Shown: piece by piece, positions 16,843-26,583 of the stretch
Layout: each line of letters opens with the position of its first letter
How positions within the stretch are numbered: the stretch's first letter is position 1
Source of the DNA: Falsirhodobacter algicola
GTDB lineage: Bacteria > Pseudomonadota > Alphaproteobacteria > Rhodobacterales > Rhodobacteraceae
DNA length: 64,000 nucleotides
Assembly: GCF_018279165.1 (NCBI RefSeq)
Contig: NZ_CP047289.1
Coordinates: 1,991,001 to 2,055,000, forward strand
Direction: 5' to 3'
The notes under the pieces: generated by a model
Database searches by the model: none
Seen by the model: the letters and a program-made list of their open reading frames with translations, nothing else
What the model was told of the DNA's origin: nothing
Translations under genes and position numbers: made by a program

Positions 16843-16877
16843 GAACCCCCGGGGTCGCCCCGGGGGTTCGGGTTTTT
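16843..16877 (+). terminator. strong terminator-like hairpin after rplP
   Basis: GAACCCCCGGGG (16843-16854) pairs perfectly with CCCCGGGGGTTC (16858-16869) across a TCG loop, 12 bp, followed by GGGTTTTT. It is the longest perfect stem I found in the ribosomal block and looks like an intrinsic terminator, yet rpmC follows only 66 bp later with no clear promoter. Confidence 0.65.
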
Positions 16878-16943
16878 GATGAAACCCACCAGGCACAGGG
16901 TTACCTGCACAGGGCCTTCTGGTGAGACGGAAAGGAATGGCGC

Positions 16944-17147
16944 ATGTCCGCCACAGAATTCACGTCCAAGACGCCGGACCAGCTGCGCGAGCAGCTCGTT
17001 GCGTTGAAGAAAGAAGCGTTCAACCTGCGCTTCCAACAGGCCACCGGCCAGCTTGAGAACACCGCCCGCATGCGTGTCGTCCGTCGCGACGTCGCCCGCA
17101 TCAAGACGGTTCTGAACCAGAAAGCCGCTGACGCGGCGGCGAACTGA
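16944..17147 (+). CDS. rpmC: 50S ribosomal protein L29
   Basis: Small helical tunnel-exit protein next to L23. 67 residues; the helical hairpin has the motif [20 protein letters not shown] (residues about 15-34) and [23 protein letters not shown] lies close before the ATG. It is first after a terminator-like hairpin, in a gap of 111 bp that also holds a possible CACCAG/CTGGTG stem. Confidence 0.96.
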   Translation: MSATEFTSKTPDQLREQLVALKKEAFNLRFQQATGQLENTARMRVVRRDVARIKTVLNQKAADAAAN

Positions 17148-17159
17148 GGAGCCCGATAG

Positions 17160-17396
17160 ATGCCCAAACGTATCCTGCAAGGCACCGTCACGAGCGACAA
17201 GAACGCACAGACGATCACCGTGCTCGTCGAGCGTCGCTTCAAGCACCCGCTGCTGAAGAAGACCGTGCGTCTGTCGAAGAAATACCGCGCCCATGACGCG
17301 GAGAACCAATTCAAGGTGGGTGACAAAGTCCGCATCGAGGAATGCGCACCCATCTCGAAGACGAAACGCTGGACGGTCGTGACCGAAACGGTCTGA
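17160..17396 (+). CDS. rpsQ: 30S ribosomal protein S17
   Basis: Binds 16S helix 11 in the 30S body. 78 residues, OB-fold; [19 protein letters not shown] and the [18 protein letters not shown] segment near residues 26-43 are typical. GAGGAGCCC is upstream of the ATG. It ends 61 bp before rplN, where a new ribosome binding site GGGAGAA starts the spc part of the cluster. Confidence 0.97.
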   Translation: MPKRILQGTVTSDKNAQTITVLVERRFKHPLLKKTVRLSKKYRAHDAENQFKVGDKVRIEECAPISKTKRWTVVTETV

Positions 17397-17457
17397 CCTT
17401 CCCTCAACGAAACCCTGGGGGCGGTCCGCCGCTCTCCAAAGGTCGGGAGAACCTTTT

Positions 17458-17826
17458 ATGATCCAGATGCAGACCAATCTGGATGTTGCTGACAACTCCG
17501 GCGCGCGCCGGGTTCAGTGCATCAAGGTCCTGGGTGGTTCGCACCGCCGGTATGCCTCCGTTGGCGACATCATCGTGGTGTCCGTCAAAGAAGCCATTCC
17601 GCGCGGCCGCGTGAAGAAGGGTGACGTCCGCAAGGCCGTCGTCGTTCGCACCGCCAAGGAAGTCCGCCGTGAAGACGGCACCGCCATCCGCTTCGACCGC
17701 AATGCCGCCGTCATCCTGAACAACCAGGGCGAACCGGTCGGCACCCGCATCTTCGGGCCGGTCGTTCGCGAGCTGCGCGCGAAGAACTTCATGAAGATCA
17801 TCTCGCTGGCGCCGGAGGTGCTCTGA
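17458..17826 (+). CDS. rplN: 50S ribosomal protein L14
   Basis: Intersubunit-bridge protein of the 50S and target of the silencing factor RsfS. 122 residues, exactly the family length. [21 protein letters not shown] at the start and [12 protein letters not shown] at the end are diagnostic. It heads the spc section; its stop shares one base with the rplX start (TGATG), so the two are coupled. Confidence 0.98.
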   Translation: MIQMQTNLDVADNSGARRVQCIKVLGGSHRRYASVGDIIVVSVKEAIPRGRVKKGDVRKAVVVRTAKEVRREDGTAIRFDRNAAVILNNQGEPVGTRIFGPVVRELRAKNFMKIISLAPEVL

Positions 17827-18131
17827 TGGCTGCGAAGCTCAAGAAAGGCGATGAGGTCATCGTCCTCACCGGCAAGGACAAGGGCAAGAAAGGGACCATC
17901 GCGTCCGTCTCGCCCAAGGACAACAAAGCCGTGGTCGAGGGTGTGAACATCGCGATCCGTCACACGAAGCAGACCCAAGGCTCCCAGGGCGGCCGCATCC
18001 CGAAAGCGATGCCGATCGACCTGTCGAACCTGTCGCTGCTGGACAAGAACGGCAAAGCCACCCGCGTCGGCTTCCGCGAGGAAGACGGCAAGAAGGTGCG
18101 TTTCGCCAAGACCACCGGGGAGGCGATCTGA
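17826..18131 (+). CDS. rplX: 50S ribosomal protein L24
   Basis: Assembly initiator of the 50S. 101 residues with a KOW motif [20 protein letters not shown] at residues 7-26 and the [15 protein letters not shown] segment. It overlaps rplN by one base upstream and rplE by one base downstream. Confidence 0.98.
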   Translation: MAAKLKKGDEVIVLTGKDKGKKGTIASVSPKDNKAVVEGVNIAIRHTKQTQGSQGGRIPKAMPIDLSNLSLLDKNGKATRVGFREEDGKKVRFAKTTGEAI

Positions 18132-18691
18132 TGCTTGACGCTGCCACCTATACCCCCCGCTTCAAGACGCTGTTCAAGGACACGATCCGCGGCGCGATGA
18201 AGTCGGAATTCGGCTACAAGAACGACATGCAGATCCCGCGTCTGGACAAGATCGTCCTGAACATGGGCGTCGGCGAAGCCGTCAAGGACACCAAGAAGGT
18301 GAAAGCTGCAGCCGAAGAGCTGTCGCTGATCGCCGGCCAGAAGGCTGTCATCACGCACGCCAAGAAGTCGATCGCCGGCTTCCGCGTTCGTGAAGAGATG
18401 CCGCTGGGCTGCAAGGTCACGCTGCGCGGCGACAAGATGTACGAGTTCCTGGACCGTCTGATCACGATCGCGCTGCCGCGCGTCCGCGACTTCCGCGGTG
18501 TGAAGGGCAATTCGTTCGACGGCCGTGGCAACTACGCCATGGGCCTGAAAGAGCAGATCGTGTTCCCCGAGATCAACTTCGACAAAGTCGACGAGATCCT
18601 GGGCATGGACATCATCATCTGCACGACGGCGAAGACGGATGCGGAAGCGAAAGCGCTGCTGAAGCACTTCAACATGCCCTTCATCGGCTGA
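18131..18691 (+). CDS. rplE: 50S ribosomal protein L5
   Basis: 5S rRNA binder of the central protuberance that contacts P-site tRNA. 186 residues. The motifs [17 protein letters not shown] and [12 protein letters not shown]-like [13 protein letters not shown] are present, and the C-terminal [20 protein letters not shown] is normal. Starts on TGATG with rplX, then 15 bp to rpsN. Confidence 0.98.
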   Translation: MLDAATYTPRFKTLFKDTIRGAMKSEFGYKNDMQIPRLDKIVLNMGVGEAVKDTKKVKAAAEELSLIAGQKAVITHAKKSIAGFRVREEMPLGCKVTLRGDKMYEFLDRLITIALPRVRDFRGVKGNSFDGRGNYAMGLKEQIVFPEINFDKVDEILGMDIIICTTAKTDAEAKALLKHFNMPFIG

Positions 18692-18706
18692 GCGGAGAAA
18701 GACCAG

Positions 18707-19012
18707 ATGGCCAAGAAATCCATGGTTGAACGTGAGGTCAAGCGCGAGAAGCTGGTGAAGCAACATGCTGCCAAGCGCGCCGCCCTCAAAGAGATCACCA
18801 AGAACGCAGACCTGCCGATGGAAGAGCGCTTCAAAGCGCAGCTGAAATTGGCGGAAATGCCCCGCAACTCGTCCGCCACCCGGCTGCACAACCGCTGCCA
18901 GCTGACGGGCCGTCCCCATGCTTACTACCGTAAGCTTAAACTCTCGCGGATCATGCTGCGCGAACTGGCCTCCTTCGGTCAGATCCCGGGCATGGTCAAG
19001 TCCAGCTGGTAA
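18707..19012 (+). CDS. rpsN: 30S ribosomal protein S14, zinc-free type
   Basis: Head protein of the 30S. 101 residues, the long form without the CXXC zinc ribbon found in the short S14 paralogue. The conserved part is [20 protein letters not shown] near residues 50-69 and [18 protein letters not shown] at the end. GGAGAAAGACC is the ribosome binding site. Lacking zinc ligands, it needs no zinc-starvation substitute. Confidence 0.97.
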   Translation: MAKKSMVEREVKREKLVKQHAAKRAALKEITKNADLPMEERFKAQLKLAEMPRNSSATRLHNRCQLTGRPHAYYRKLKLSRIMLRELASFGQIPGMVKSSW

Positions 19013-19024
19013 GGAGGAGCGTCG

Positions 19025-19423
19025 ATGTTTGTGAACGATCCCCTCGGCGATATGCTGACCCGCATCCGCAACGCACAGCTGCGTGGCAAGTCGACCGTGT
19101 CGACCCCCGCCTCCAAGCTGCGCGCCTGGGTGCTGGATGTCCTTCTGAACGAAGGCTACATCCGCGGCTACGAGAAGAACGAGACCGAAAACGGGCAGGG
19201 CGAACTCGTCATCAGCCTGAAGTACTTCGAGGGCACCCCGGTGATCCGCGAAGTCAAGCGCGTCTCCAAGCCTGGCCGCCGTGTGTACATGGCATCCAAG
19301 GATCTGCCCTCCGTGCGCAACGGTCTGGGCGTGTCCATCATCTCCACGCCGAAAGGCGTCATGTCCGATGCAGCCGCACGGTCCGCCAATGTTGGCGGCG
19401 AAGTGCTCTGCACCGTGTTCTAA
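19025..19423 (+). CDS. rpsH: 30S ribosomal protein S8
   Basis: Primary 16S binder of the central domain, and in enterobacteria the translational repressor of the spc operon. 132 residues; [18 protein letters not shown] at the N-terminus and [16 protein letters not shown] in the C-terminal domain are typical. AAGGAGGAGCGTCG precedes the ATG. The gene ends 10 bp before rplF. Confidence 0.98.
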   Translation: MFVNDPLGDMLTRIRNAQLRGKSTVSTPASKLRAWVLDVLLNEGYIRGYEKNETENGQGELVISLKYFEGTPVIREVKRVSKPGRRVYMASKDLPSVRNGLGVSIISTPKGVMSDAAARSANVGGEVLCTVF

Positions 19424-19433
19424 GGAGGGTTTG

Positions 19434-19967
19434 ATGTCTCGTATTGGCAAGAAACCCGTCGAACTGCCCAAGGGCGTGACGGCGTCGGTGTCCGGTCAAA
19501 CGGTCGAAGTGAAGGGCCCGAAAGGGACCCGCAGCTTCACCGCTACGGATGACGTAACGCTCAGCACCGCAGACGACACCGTGACGGTCACGCCGCGCGG
19601 CACGTCCAAGCGGGCGCGCCAGCAGTGGGGCATGGTCCGCAGCCAGGTTGCAAACCTGGTGGCGGGCGTGACCACGGGCTTCAAGAAAGAGCTGGAGATT
19701 CAAGGCGTGGGTTACCGCGCTGCGATGGCCGGCAACGTCCTGAAGCTCTCGCTGGGCTATTCGCACGAAGTGAACTTCGAGGTCCCGGCTGGCGTCACCG
19801 TCACCGCCCCGAAGCAAACCGAAATCGTTGTGGAAGGCATTGATCAACAGCAAGTTGGTCAGGTCGCCGCGAACATCCGTGACTGGAAGCGTCCCGAGCC
19901 CTACAAAGGCAAAGGTATCCGGTACAAGGACGAGTTCGTGTTCCGCAAGGAAGGCAAGAAGAAGTAA
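19434..19967 (+). CDS. rplF: 50S ribosomal protein L6
   Basis: Factor-binding-site protein of the 50S. 177 residues from the ATG at 19434 ([15 protein letters not shown]), preceded by AAGGAGGGT; a longer in-frame opening from 19281 lies inside rpsH and is rejected. The C-terminal signature [17 protein letters not shown] is at about 153-169. Followed by rplR after 14 bp. Confidence 0.98.
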   Translation: MSRIGKKPVELPKGVTASVSGQTVEVKGPKGTRSFTATDDVTLSTADDTVTVTPRGTSKRARQQWGMVRSQVANLVAGVTTGFKKELEIQGVGYRAAMAGNVLKLSLGYSHEVNFEVPAGVTVTAPKQTEIVVEGIDQQQVGQVAANIRDWKRPEPYKGKGIRYKDEFVFRKEGKKK

Positions 19968-19981
19968 GGGGGCGCTAGAAA

Positions 19982-20341
19982 ATGGCTTTGAAAAAACGCG
20001 AGCTGTTCCTGAAGCGCCGCCTGCGCGTCCGGAACAAACTGAAAGCGATGGCAAATGGGCGTCCGCGCCTGTCCGTCCATCGTTCGTCCAAGAACATCAG
20101 CGTCCAGCTGATCGACGATGTGAATGGCGTCACGCTGGCATCCGCCTCCACGATGGAGAAGGATCTCGGTCTGATCGGCAAGAACAACGTCGAAGCTTCG
20201 ACGGCCATCGGCAAGGCAATTGCCGAGCGGGCCAAGAAGGCTGGCATCGAAGAGTGCTACTTCGATCGTGGTGGCTTCCTCTTTCACGGCAAGATCAAGG
20301 CTTTGGCCGAGGCTGCGCGTGAAGGCGGCCTGAAGTTCTAA
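19982..20341 (+). CDS. rplR: 50S ribosomal protein L18
   Basis: 5S rRNA binder of the central protuberance, acting with L5. 119 residues, basic N-terminus followed by [19 protein letters not shown] and the closing [20 protein letters not shown] motif. Ten bases from rpsE. No anomaly. Confidence 0.98.
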   Translation: MALKKRELFLKRRLRVRNKLKAMANGRPRLSVHRSSKNISVQLIDDVNGVTLASASTMEKDLGLIGKNNVEASTAIGKAIAERAKKAGIEECYFDRGGFLFHGKIKALAEAAREGGLKF

Positions 20342-20351
20342 GGAGACGATT

Positions 20352-20906
20352 ATGGCAGAACGTGAGAACCGTCGGGACCGTCGCGAACGCGAGGAAACCC
20401 CGGAATTCGCCGATCGTCTCGTGGCGATCAACCGTGTGTCGAAAACCGTGAAGGGTGGTAAACGCTTCGGCTTTGCTGCGCTCGTGGTGGTCGGCGACCA
20501 GCGCGGCCGCGTCGGCTTCGGCAAGGGCAAAGCGAAAGAAGTGCCCGAGGCGATCCGCAAGGCGACCGAGCAGGCCAAACGGCAAATGATTCGCGTGCCG
20601 CTCCGTGACGGGCGCACGCTGCACCACGACACCAACGGTCGCCACGGCGCCGGTAAGGTCGTGATGCGTGCCGCCGATGCGGGTACCGGCATCATCGCCG
20701 GTGGTCCGATGCGCGCCGTGTTTGAAATGCTCGGCGTTCAGGACGTGGTGGCGAAGTCGCTGGGTTCGCAGAACCCCTACAACATGATCCGTGCGACTCT
20801 GGACGGTCTGAAGCAGGAATCCTCGCCCCGTATGGTGGCGAACCGTCGCGGCAAGAAAGTCGCCGACATCCTGAAGAAGCCCGACGCCGAAGTCGTGGAA
20901 GCGTAA
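20352..20906 (+). CDS. rpsE: 30S ribosomal protein S5
   Basis: Decoding-fidelity protein of the 30S that touches S4; its loop near residue 30-40 is the spectinomycin site. 184 residues; the segment [20 protein letters not shown] and the [20 protein letters not shown] motif are conserved. AAGGAGACG precedes the ATG. Twelve bases from rpmD. Confidence 0.98.
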   Translation: MAERENRRDRREREETPEFADRLVAINRVSKTVKGGKRFGFAALVVVGDQRGRVGFGKGKAKEVPEAIRKATEQAKRQMIRVPLRDGRTLHHDTNGRHGAGKVVMRAADAGTGIIAGGPMRAVFEMLGVQDVVAKSLGSQNPYNMIRATLDGLKQESSPRMVANRRGKKVADILKKPDAEVVEA

Positions 20907-20918
20907 GGAGAAGCGACA

Positions 20919-21104
20919 ATGGCAACCATCGTCGTGAAGCAGGTGGCCTCGGCCGCCCGCCGCCCCGCCATCCAGACGGCCACGTTGAAGGGCCTGGGGC
21001 TGAACAAGATGAACCGCACGCGCGAACTGGAGGATACCCCCTCCGTGCGCGGGATGGTCAACAAGATCCCGCACCTCGTGAAGATCATCGAGGAACGGAA
21101 CTAA
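20919..21104 (+). CDS. rpmD: 50S ribosomal protein L30
   Basis: Small 50S protein, 61 residues, family length. The signature is [19 protein letters not shown] followed by [23 protein letters not shown] lies upstream of the ATG. A clear intrinsic terminator follows directly, so this gene ends a transcription unit even though rplO lies in its normal place 193 bp on. Confidence 0.98.
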   Translation: MATIVVKQVASAARRPAIQTATLKGLGLNKMNRTRELEDTPSVRGMVNKIPHLVKIIEERN

Positions 21105-21110
21105 GAGATG

Positions 21111-21135
21111 CGCCCCCGGAGACGGGGGCGTTTTT
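21111..21135 (+). terminator. intrinsic terminator after rpmD
   Basis: CGCCCCCG (21111-21118) pairs with CGGGGGCG (21123-21130) around a GAGA loop and is followed directly by TTTTT. All parts of an intrinsic terminator are present six bases after the rpmD stop. Confidence 0.8.
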
Positions 21136-21172
21136 CATTGGGGGCATGGACAATTCGTCCGTGCCGTCCCGC

Positions 21173-21201
21173 TTGAAGCGTCCGGCCCGAACGGCTATAC
21201 G
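21173..21201 (+). promoter_or_regulatory. likely promoter for rplO-secY-adk
   Basis: TTGAAG (21173-21178), 17-bp spacer and TATACG (21196-21201), the same -10 and spacing as the rpsL promoter. Transcription would begin near 21208, about 90 nt before rplO. It sits between the rpmD terminator and rplO, the expected place for a new unit. Confidence 0.6.
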
Positions 21202-21297
21202 CGACCGGTGGCCCCTGTTCGGGGCCCGGAATCATTCATACGCCGCGTTTGCCCTGTCCGTCGCTGGCGGGGCAGTTCCGGCACAGGAGATAGCGAC

Positions 21298-21777
21298 ATG
21301 AAACTGCACGAACTCCGCGACAACGAAGGCGCGGCCCGCAAGAAGAAACGCGTTGCGCGTGGTCCCGGCTCCGGCAAGGGGAAGATGGGCGGCCGTGGTA
21401 TCAAGGGTCAGAAGTCCCGCTCGGGCGTGGCGCTGAACGGGTACGAGGGTGGCCAGATGCCGCTCTACCGTCGTCTGCCCAAGCGCGGCTTCACCAAGCC
21501 GAACCGCAAGGAATACGCCGTCGTCAACCTCGGCCTGATCCAGAAGTTCGTCGATGCCGGCAAGCTGGACGCGTCGAACGCGATCGACGAAGCGGCGCTG
21601 GTGGCTGCGGGTCTGACCTCGCACCTGCGCGACGGCATCCGCGTTCTCGCCAAGGGTGAGATCACGGCGAAGCTGAACCTGACGGTGTCGGGCGCGTCCA
21701 AATCGGCGGTCGAAGCGGTGGAGAAGGCCGGCGGTACGCTGACCCTCACCTCGCCGGTCGCGGCCGCAGCCGAGTAA
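21298..21777 (+). CDS. rplO: 50S ribosomal protein L15
   Basis: Late-binding protein linking 50S domains. 159 residues from the ATG at 21298 ([12 protein letters not shown]), preceded by CAGGAGATAG; an upstream in-frame ATG at 21208 would add 30 non-family residues. The Gly/Arg-rich stretch [20 protein letters not shown] (about 18-37) and [16 protein letters not shown] are typical. First gene after a terminator and promoter, so likely regulated apart from rplN-rpmD. Confidence 0.98.
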   Translation: MKLHELRDNEGAARKKKRVARGPGSGKGKMGGRGIKGQKSRSGVALNGYEGGQMPLYRRLPKRGFTKPNRKEYAVVNLGLIQKFVDAGKLDASNAIDEAALVAAGLTSHLRDGIRVLAKGEITAKLNLTVSGASKSAVEAVEKAGGTLTLTSPVAAAAE

Positions 21778-21817
21778 GGTCCGGCCCGGCAGGGCTTCCG
21801 ACCGAACCGCGTTTCCC

Positions 21818-21848
21818 GCGCCGCCGACCCGACCCGGATCGGCGGCGC
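21818..21848 (+). other. 10-bp hairpin just upstream of secY
   Basis: GCGCCGCCGA (21818-21827) pairs perfectly with TCGGCGGCGC (21839-21848) with an 11-base loop, ending 20 bp before the secY start. The tail TATCTTGAGAG has no U-run and holds the GAGAGAG ribosome binding site, so a role in translation or mRNA stability is more likely than termination. Confidence 0.45.
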
Positions 21849-21868
21849 TATCTTGAGAGAGAACGGGC

Positions 21869-23227
<1,359 letters not shown>

Positions 23228-23236
23228 GGATATCCA

Positions 23237-23887
23237 ATGACAAACGTGATTCTGCTTGGCCCTCCCGGGGCGGGGAAGGGAACCCAGGCCAAGCGCCTTG
23301 TGCAGGAACGGGGCATGGTTCAGCTGTCGACCGGCGATATGCTGCGCGAGGCGCGCAGCAGCGGGTCGGAGATGGGGCTGAAGGTCGCTGCGGTGATGGA
23401 TGCCGGCGGGCTCGTCACCGATGAGATCGTGATCGGTCTGATCCGCGAGAAGCTGCAGCAGGGCGAGGGCGGCGGATATATCTTCGACGGTTTTCCCCGG
23501 ACGCTGGCGCAGGCCGATGCCTTGGGCGAGCTTCTGTCCCAGATGGGCGAAACGCTGGACGCCGTGATCGCGATGGAAGTCGATGACGCGGTTCTGGTCC
23601 GCCGGATCACCGGCCGCTACACCTGCGGCAATTGCGGCGCCGTCTATCACGACGAAACGCATCCCACGAAGGTGCCGGGGGTCTGCGATGTCTGCGGGTC
23701 CACGAACCTCGTGCGGCGGGCGGATGACAACGAGGATTCGCTGCGTCACCGCCTGATGGAATACTACAAGAAGACCTCGCCGCTCGTGGGCTATTACCAC
23801 GCCAAGGGCGATCTGCGGCGCGTCGATGCGCTGGCCAGCGTCGAGGATGTGGCGGCCGCGATCGCGGGCGCGCTGGACCGGGGTTGA
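23237..23887 (+). CDS. adk: adenylate kinase (zinc-LID type)
   Basis: Interconverts ATP and AMP with two ADP. 216 residues, long form. The P-loop [14 protein letters not shown] is at residues 8-21 and DGFPRT at 84-89. The LID carries four Cys (130, 133, 150, 153) in two CXXC pairs, the structural zinc site found in many but not all bacteria. It sits between secY and rpsM, where map or infA are often found in other phyla. The stop codon overlaps a possible promoter -35 for rpsM. Confidence 0.98.
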   Translation: MTNVILLGPPGAGKGTQAKRLVQERGMVQLSTGDMLREARSSGSEMGLKVAAVMDAGGLVTDEIVIGLIREKLQQGEGGGYIFDGFPRTLAQADALGELLSQMGETLDAVIAMEVDDAVLVRRITGRYTCGNCGAVYHDETHPTKVPGVCDVCGSTNLVRRADDNEDSLRHRLMEYYKKTSPLVGYYHAKGDLRRVDALASVEDVAAAIAGALDRG

Positions 23888-23912
23888 CGCCCGGCCGAAA
23901 ATCCCATAGTCC
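23884..23912 (+). promoter_or_regulatory. possible rpsM promoter overlapping the adk stop
   Basis: TTGACG (23884-23889) contains the adk stop codon; a 17-bp spacer leads to TAGTCC (23907-23912). The -35 is good, the -10 weak. If active it would start the alpha section (rpsM-rpsK-rpoA-rplQ) separately. Confidence 0.4.
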
Positions 23913-24017
23913 ACGGCGTCCCGCGGGAATCGCCGTGGATCGTTTCACCCATTCGGGGTGAGGATCGTCCCGCCTGCGGGGCGGAGTTGTGAAAAAAGGA
24001 TCCGGCGCTACGGATCC
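23910..24017 (+). promoter_or_regulatory. structured rpsM leader
   Basis: Within the 151-bp adk-rpsM gap, TCCACGGCG (23910-23918) pairs with CGCCGTGGA (23931-23939), nine bp. GGATCCG (23998-24004) pairs with CGGATCC (24011-24017), seven bp, ending 21 bp before the rpsM GTG. A TCACCC/GGGGTGA stem may lie between them. In enterobacteria this leader is where S4 represses the alpha operon; S4 is not encoded here, so the role is open. Confidence 0.45.
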
Positions 24018-24038
24018 GCAACCTGGAAAGGACTACGC

Positions 24039-24407
24039 GTGGCACGTATTGCTGGCGTCAACATTCCGACGGGGAAACGCGTCCCCATCGCCCTGACCTA
24101 TATCCACGGCATCGGTGACCAAGTCGCCGAAGAGATCTGCGCGGCGACGAACATCGACCGCACCCGTCGTGTGAACGAACTCTCGGACGCCGAAGTGCTG
24201 GCGATCCGCGAATACATCGACGCCAACCTCACGGTGGAAGGCGATCTGCGTCGCCAAGTGTCGATGAACGTGAAGCGTCTGATGGACCTCGGCTGCTATC
24301 GCGGCCTGCGTCACCGTCGGAACCTGCCGGTTCGCGGCCAGCGCACGCACACCAACGCTCGCACCCGCAAAGGCCCCGCGAAGGCCATTGCCGGCAAGAA
24401 GAAATAA
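24039..24407 (+). CDS. rpsM: 30S ribosomal protein S13
   Basis: Head protein forming bridges B1a and B1b with the 50S. 122 residues from a GTG at 24039 ([20 protein letters not shown] follows); the family start matches this codon, and AAAGGA lies 9 bp upstream. An in-frame ATG at 23958 would add unrelated residues. The C-terminal [19 protein letters not shown] tail reaches the P site. Confidence 0.98.
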   Translation: MARIAGVNIPTGKRVPIALTYIHGIGDQVAEEICAATNIDRTRRVNELSDAEVLAIREYIDANLTVEGDLRRQVSMNVKRLMDLGCYRGLRHRRNLPVRGQRTHTNARTRKGPAKAIAGKKK

Positions 24408-24420
24408 GGGGGCGTGACAG

Positions 24421-24810
24421 ATGGCTCGTGATAAGGTCCGCATGAAGCGCAAGGAGCGCAAGAACATCGCCGCAGGCGTTGCTCACGTGAACTCCTCGTT
24501 CAACAACACCAAGATCCTGATTTCCGACGTGCAGGGCAACGCGATCTCGTGGTCGTCCGCCGGTACGATGGGCTTCAAAGGGTCGCGTAAATCCACGCCC
24601 TACGCCGCGCAGATGGCTGCCGAAGACGCAGCCCGCAAGGCGCAGGAGCATGGTCTGAAGACGATCGAAGTCGAAGTGCAGGGTCCGGGTTCGGGACGCG
24701 AATCGGCGCTGCGCGCGCTGGCCGCGGTCGGCCTGAACATCACCTCGATCCGCGACGTGACTCCGATGGCGCATAACGGCTGCCGTCCGCCGAAGCGTCG
24801 CCGCGTCTAA
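24421..24810 (+). CDS. rpsK: 30S ribosomal protein S11
   Basis: Platform protein near the anti-Shine-Dalgarno helix. 129 residues with [18 protein letters not shown], the [13 protein letters not shown] signature near residue 87, and the C-terminal [18 protein letters not shown]. Thirteen bases after rpsM. A GC-rich hairpin-capable 117-bp gap separates it from rpoA. Confidence 0.98.
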   Translation: MARDKVRMKRKERKNIAAGVAHVNSSFNNTKILISDVQGNAISWSSAGTMGFKGSRKSTPYAAQMAAEDAARKAQEHGLKTIEVEVQGPGSGRESALRALAAVGLNITSIRDVTPMAHNGCRPPKRRRV

Positions 24811-24927
24811 TCGCGCACATTACAGGATCGGGCCGTGCGGATCGCGCGGCCCGGTTTCGTCATTTCTGATCCTCGGGCGTTCCTCGCTTACGGACATGGG
24901 CAAGGAACTGGTATGGAGGCGACACGC

Positions 24928-25944
24928 ATGATCCACAAGAACTGGCAGGAACTGATCAAGCCGACGCAGCTGGGCGTGAAGCCGGGCGCGGATGCAGGCC
25001 GGATCGCCACCGTCGTGGCCGAGCCGCTGGAGCGTGGCTTCGGCCTGACGCTCGGCAACGCCCTGCGCCGCGTGCTGCTGTCCTCGCTGCAGGGCGCCGC
25101 CATCACGTCGGTCCAGATCGACAACGTCCTGCACGAGTTCTCCTCGGTCGCGGGCGTGCGTGAGGACGTCACGGACATCGTTCTGAACCTCAAGGGCATC
25201 GCCATCAAGATGGAGGTCGAAGGACCGAAACGTCTGGCGATCAATGCCAAGGGTCCGGGCGTCGTGACCGCCGGCGACATCGCGGAAACCAACGGCATCG
25301 AGATCCTGAACAAGGATCACGTCATCTGCCACCTCGACGATGGCGCCGACGTGTCGATGGAACTGACCGTCAACACCGGCAAGGGCTATGTCTCGGCGGA
25401 CAAGAACCGTCCCGAGGATGCGCCCATCGGTCTCATCCCGATCGATGCCATCTACTCGCCGGTCAAGAAAGTCAGCTATGAAGTGCAGCCGACCCGTGAG
25501 GGGCAGGTTCTGGACTACGACAAGCTGACCATGAAGATCGAAACGGACGGTTCGCTCACGCCGGACGACGCCGTGGCCTATGCCGCGCGTATCCTGCAAG
25601 ACCAGCTGTCGATCTTCGTCAACTTCGACGAACCGGAAGCGGCGACGCGTTCGGACGCCGATGAGGGGCTGGAGTTCAACCCGCTCCTGCTGAAGAAAGT
25701 CGACGAGCTGGAGCTGTCGGTCCGTTCGGCGAACTGCCTGAAGAACGACAACATCGTCTATATCGGCGATCTGATCCAGAAGACCGAAGCCGAGATGCTC
25801 CGCACCCCGAACTTCGGCCGCAAGTCGCTGAACGAGATCAAGGAAGTGCTCTCGGGCATGGGTCTGCACCTCGGCATGGATGTCGAGGACTGGCCGCCGG
25901 AGAACATCGAAGATCTGGCGAAGCGTTTCGAAGACCAGTTCTGA
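24928..25944 (+). CDS. rpoA: RNA polymerase subunit alpha
   Basis: Dimerises to start RNA polymerase assembly; its C-terminal domain contacts UP elements and activators. 338 residues from the ATG at 24928 ([16 protein letters not shown]), which has GGAGG 8 bp upstream; an earlier in-frame ATG at 24835 adds 31 residues with no family match. The assembly motif [20 protein letters not shown] is at about residues 33-52 and the C-terminal domain holds [18 protein letters not shown] near 291-308. Confidence 0.98.
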   Translation: MIHKNWQELIKPTQLGVKPGADAGRIATVVAEPLERGFGLTLGNALRRVLLSSLQGAAITSVQIDNVLHEFSSVAGVREDVTDIVLNLKGIAIKMEVEGPKRLAINAKGPGVVTAGDIAETNGIEILNKDHVICHLDDGADVSMELTVNTGKGYVSADKNRPEDAPIGLIPIDAIYSPVKKVSYEVQPTREGQVLDYDKLTMKIETDGSLTPDDAVAYAARILQDQLSIFVNFDEPEAATRSDADEGLEFNPLLLKKVDELELSVRSANCLKNDNIVYIGDLIQKTEAEMLRTPNFGRKSLNEIKEVLSGMGLHLGMDVEDWPPENIEDLAKRFEDQF

Positions 25945-25949
25945 GACAA

Positions 25950-25965
25950 GGGGGCTTCGGCCCCC
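25950..25965 (+). other. UUCG-loop hairpin between rpoA and rplQ
   Basis: GGGGGC (25950-25955) pairs with GCCCCC (25960-25965) around a TTCG tetraloop just after the rpoA stop. A further GCAGGC/GCCTGC stem lies near 26020-26037. Without a U-run these are more likely processing or stability elements than terminators. Confidence 0.4.
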
Positions 25966-26062
25966 GAAATGCCCCGATATGCGGGGGACAACATGGGCAA
26001 TTCCGCCCCAAGGTGAGCAGGCCCCGCAGCCTGCCGGACAAAGCAAAAGAAGGAGATGACCC

Positions 26063-26476
26063 ATGCGTCACGCACGTGGCTACCGCCGCCTCAACCGGAC
26101 CCATGAACACCGCAAGGCGCTGTTCGCCAACATGTCGGGTGCCCTGATCGAGCACGAGCAGATCAAGACCACCCTGCCGAAGGCGAAAGAACTGCGCCCG
26201 ATCGTCGAAAAGCTGATCACGCTGGCCAAACGCGGCGACCTGCACGCCCGTCGTCAGGCCCGTGCGGCGCTGAAGGAAGACAAGCACCTCGTGCGCCTGT
26301 TCGACATCCTCGGCCCGCGCTACAAGGATCGTCAGGGCGGCTATATCCGCATCCTGAAGGCTGGTTTCCGTTACGGCGACATGGCTCCGATGGCGATCAT
26401 CGAGTTCGTGGACCGCGACACCTCGGCCAAAGGCGCCGCGGACCGCGCCCGTCTGGAAGCGATCGAGGCTGAATAA
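26063..26476 (+). CDS. rplQ: 50S ribosomal protein L17
   Basis: Last gene of the ribosomal block. 137 residues; [20 protein letters not shown] at the N-terminus and the [20 protein letters not shown] motif near residues 93-112 define the family. AAGGAGATGACCC gives a strong ribosome binding site. A textbook intrinsic terminator follows at 26499. Confidence 0.98.
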   Translation: MRHARGYRRLNRTHEHRKALFANMSGALIEHEQIKTTLPKAKELRPIVEKLITLAKRGDLHARRQARAALKEDKHLVRLFDILGPRYKDRQGGYIRILKAGFRYGDMAPMAIIEFVDRDTSAKGAADRARLEAIEAE

Positions 26477-26498
26477 GCCCGGGTTTCAAGACCGACAG

Positions 26499-26526
26499 AA
26501 AGCCCGCCGTTTCGGCGGGCTTTTTT
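26499..26526 (+). terminator. intrinsic terminator of the ribosomal block
   Basis: AAAGCCCGCCG (26499-26509) pairs with CGGCGGGCTTT (26513-26523), 11 bp with a TTT loop, and the T-run continues for three more bases. It closes the alpha operon. Confidence 0.85.
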
Positions 26527-26583
26527 ATGGGCGATAGGGCCCGCGCACTTCCCCGCACCGCCGGGGCGGCATATCTTGGCCCC

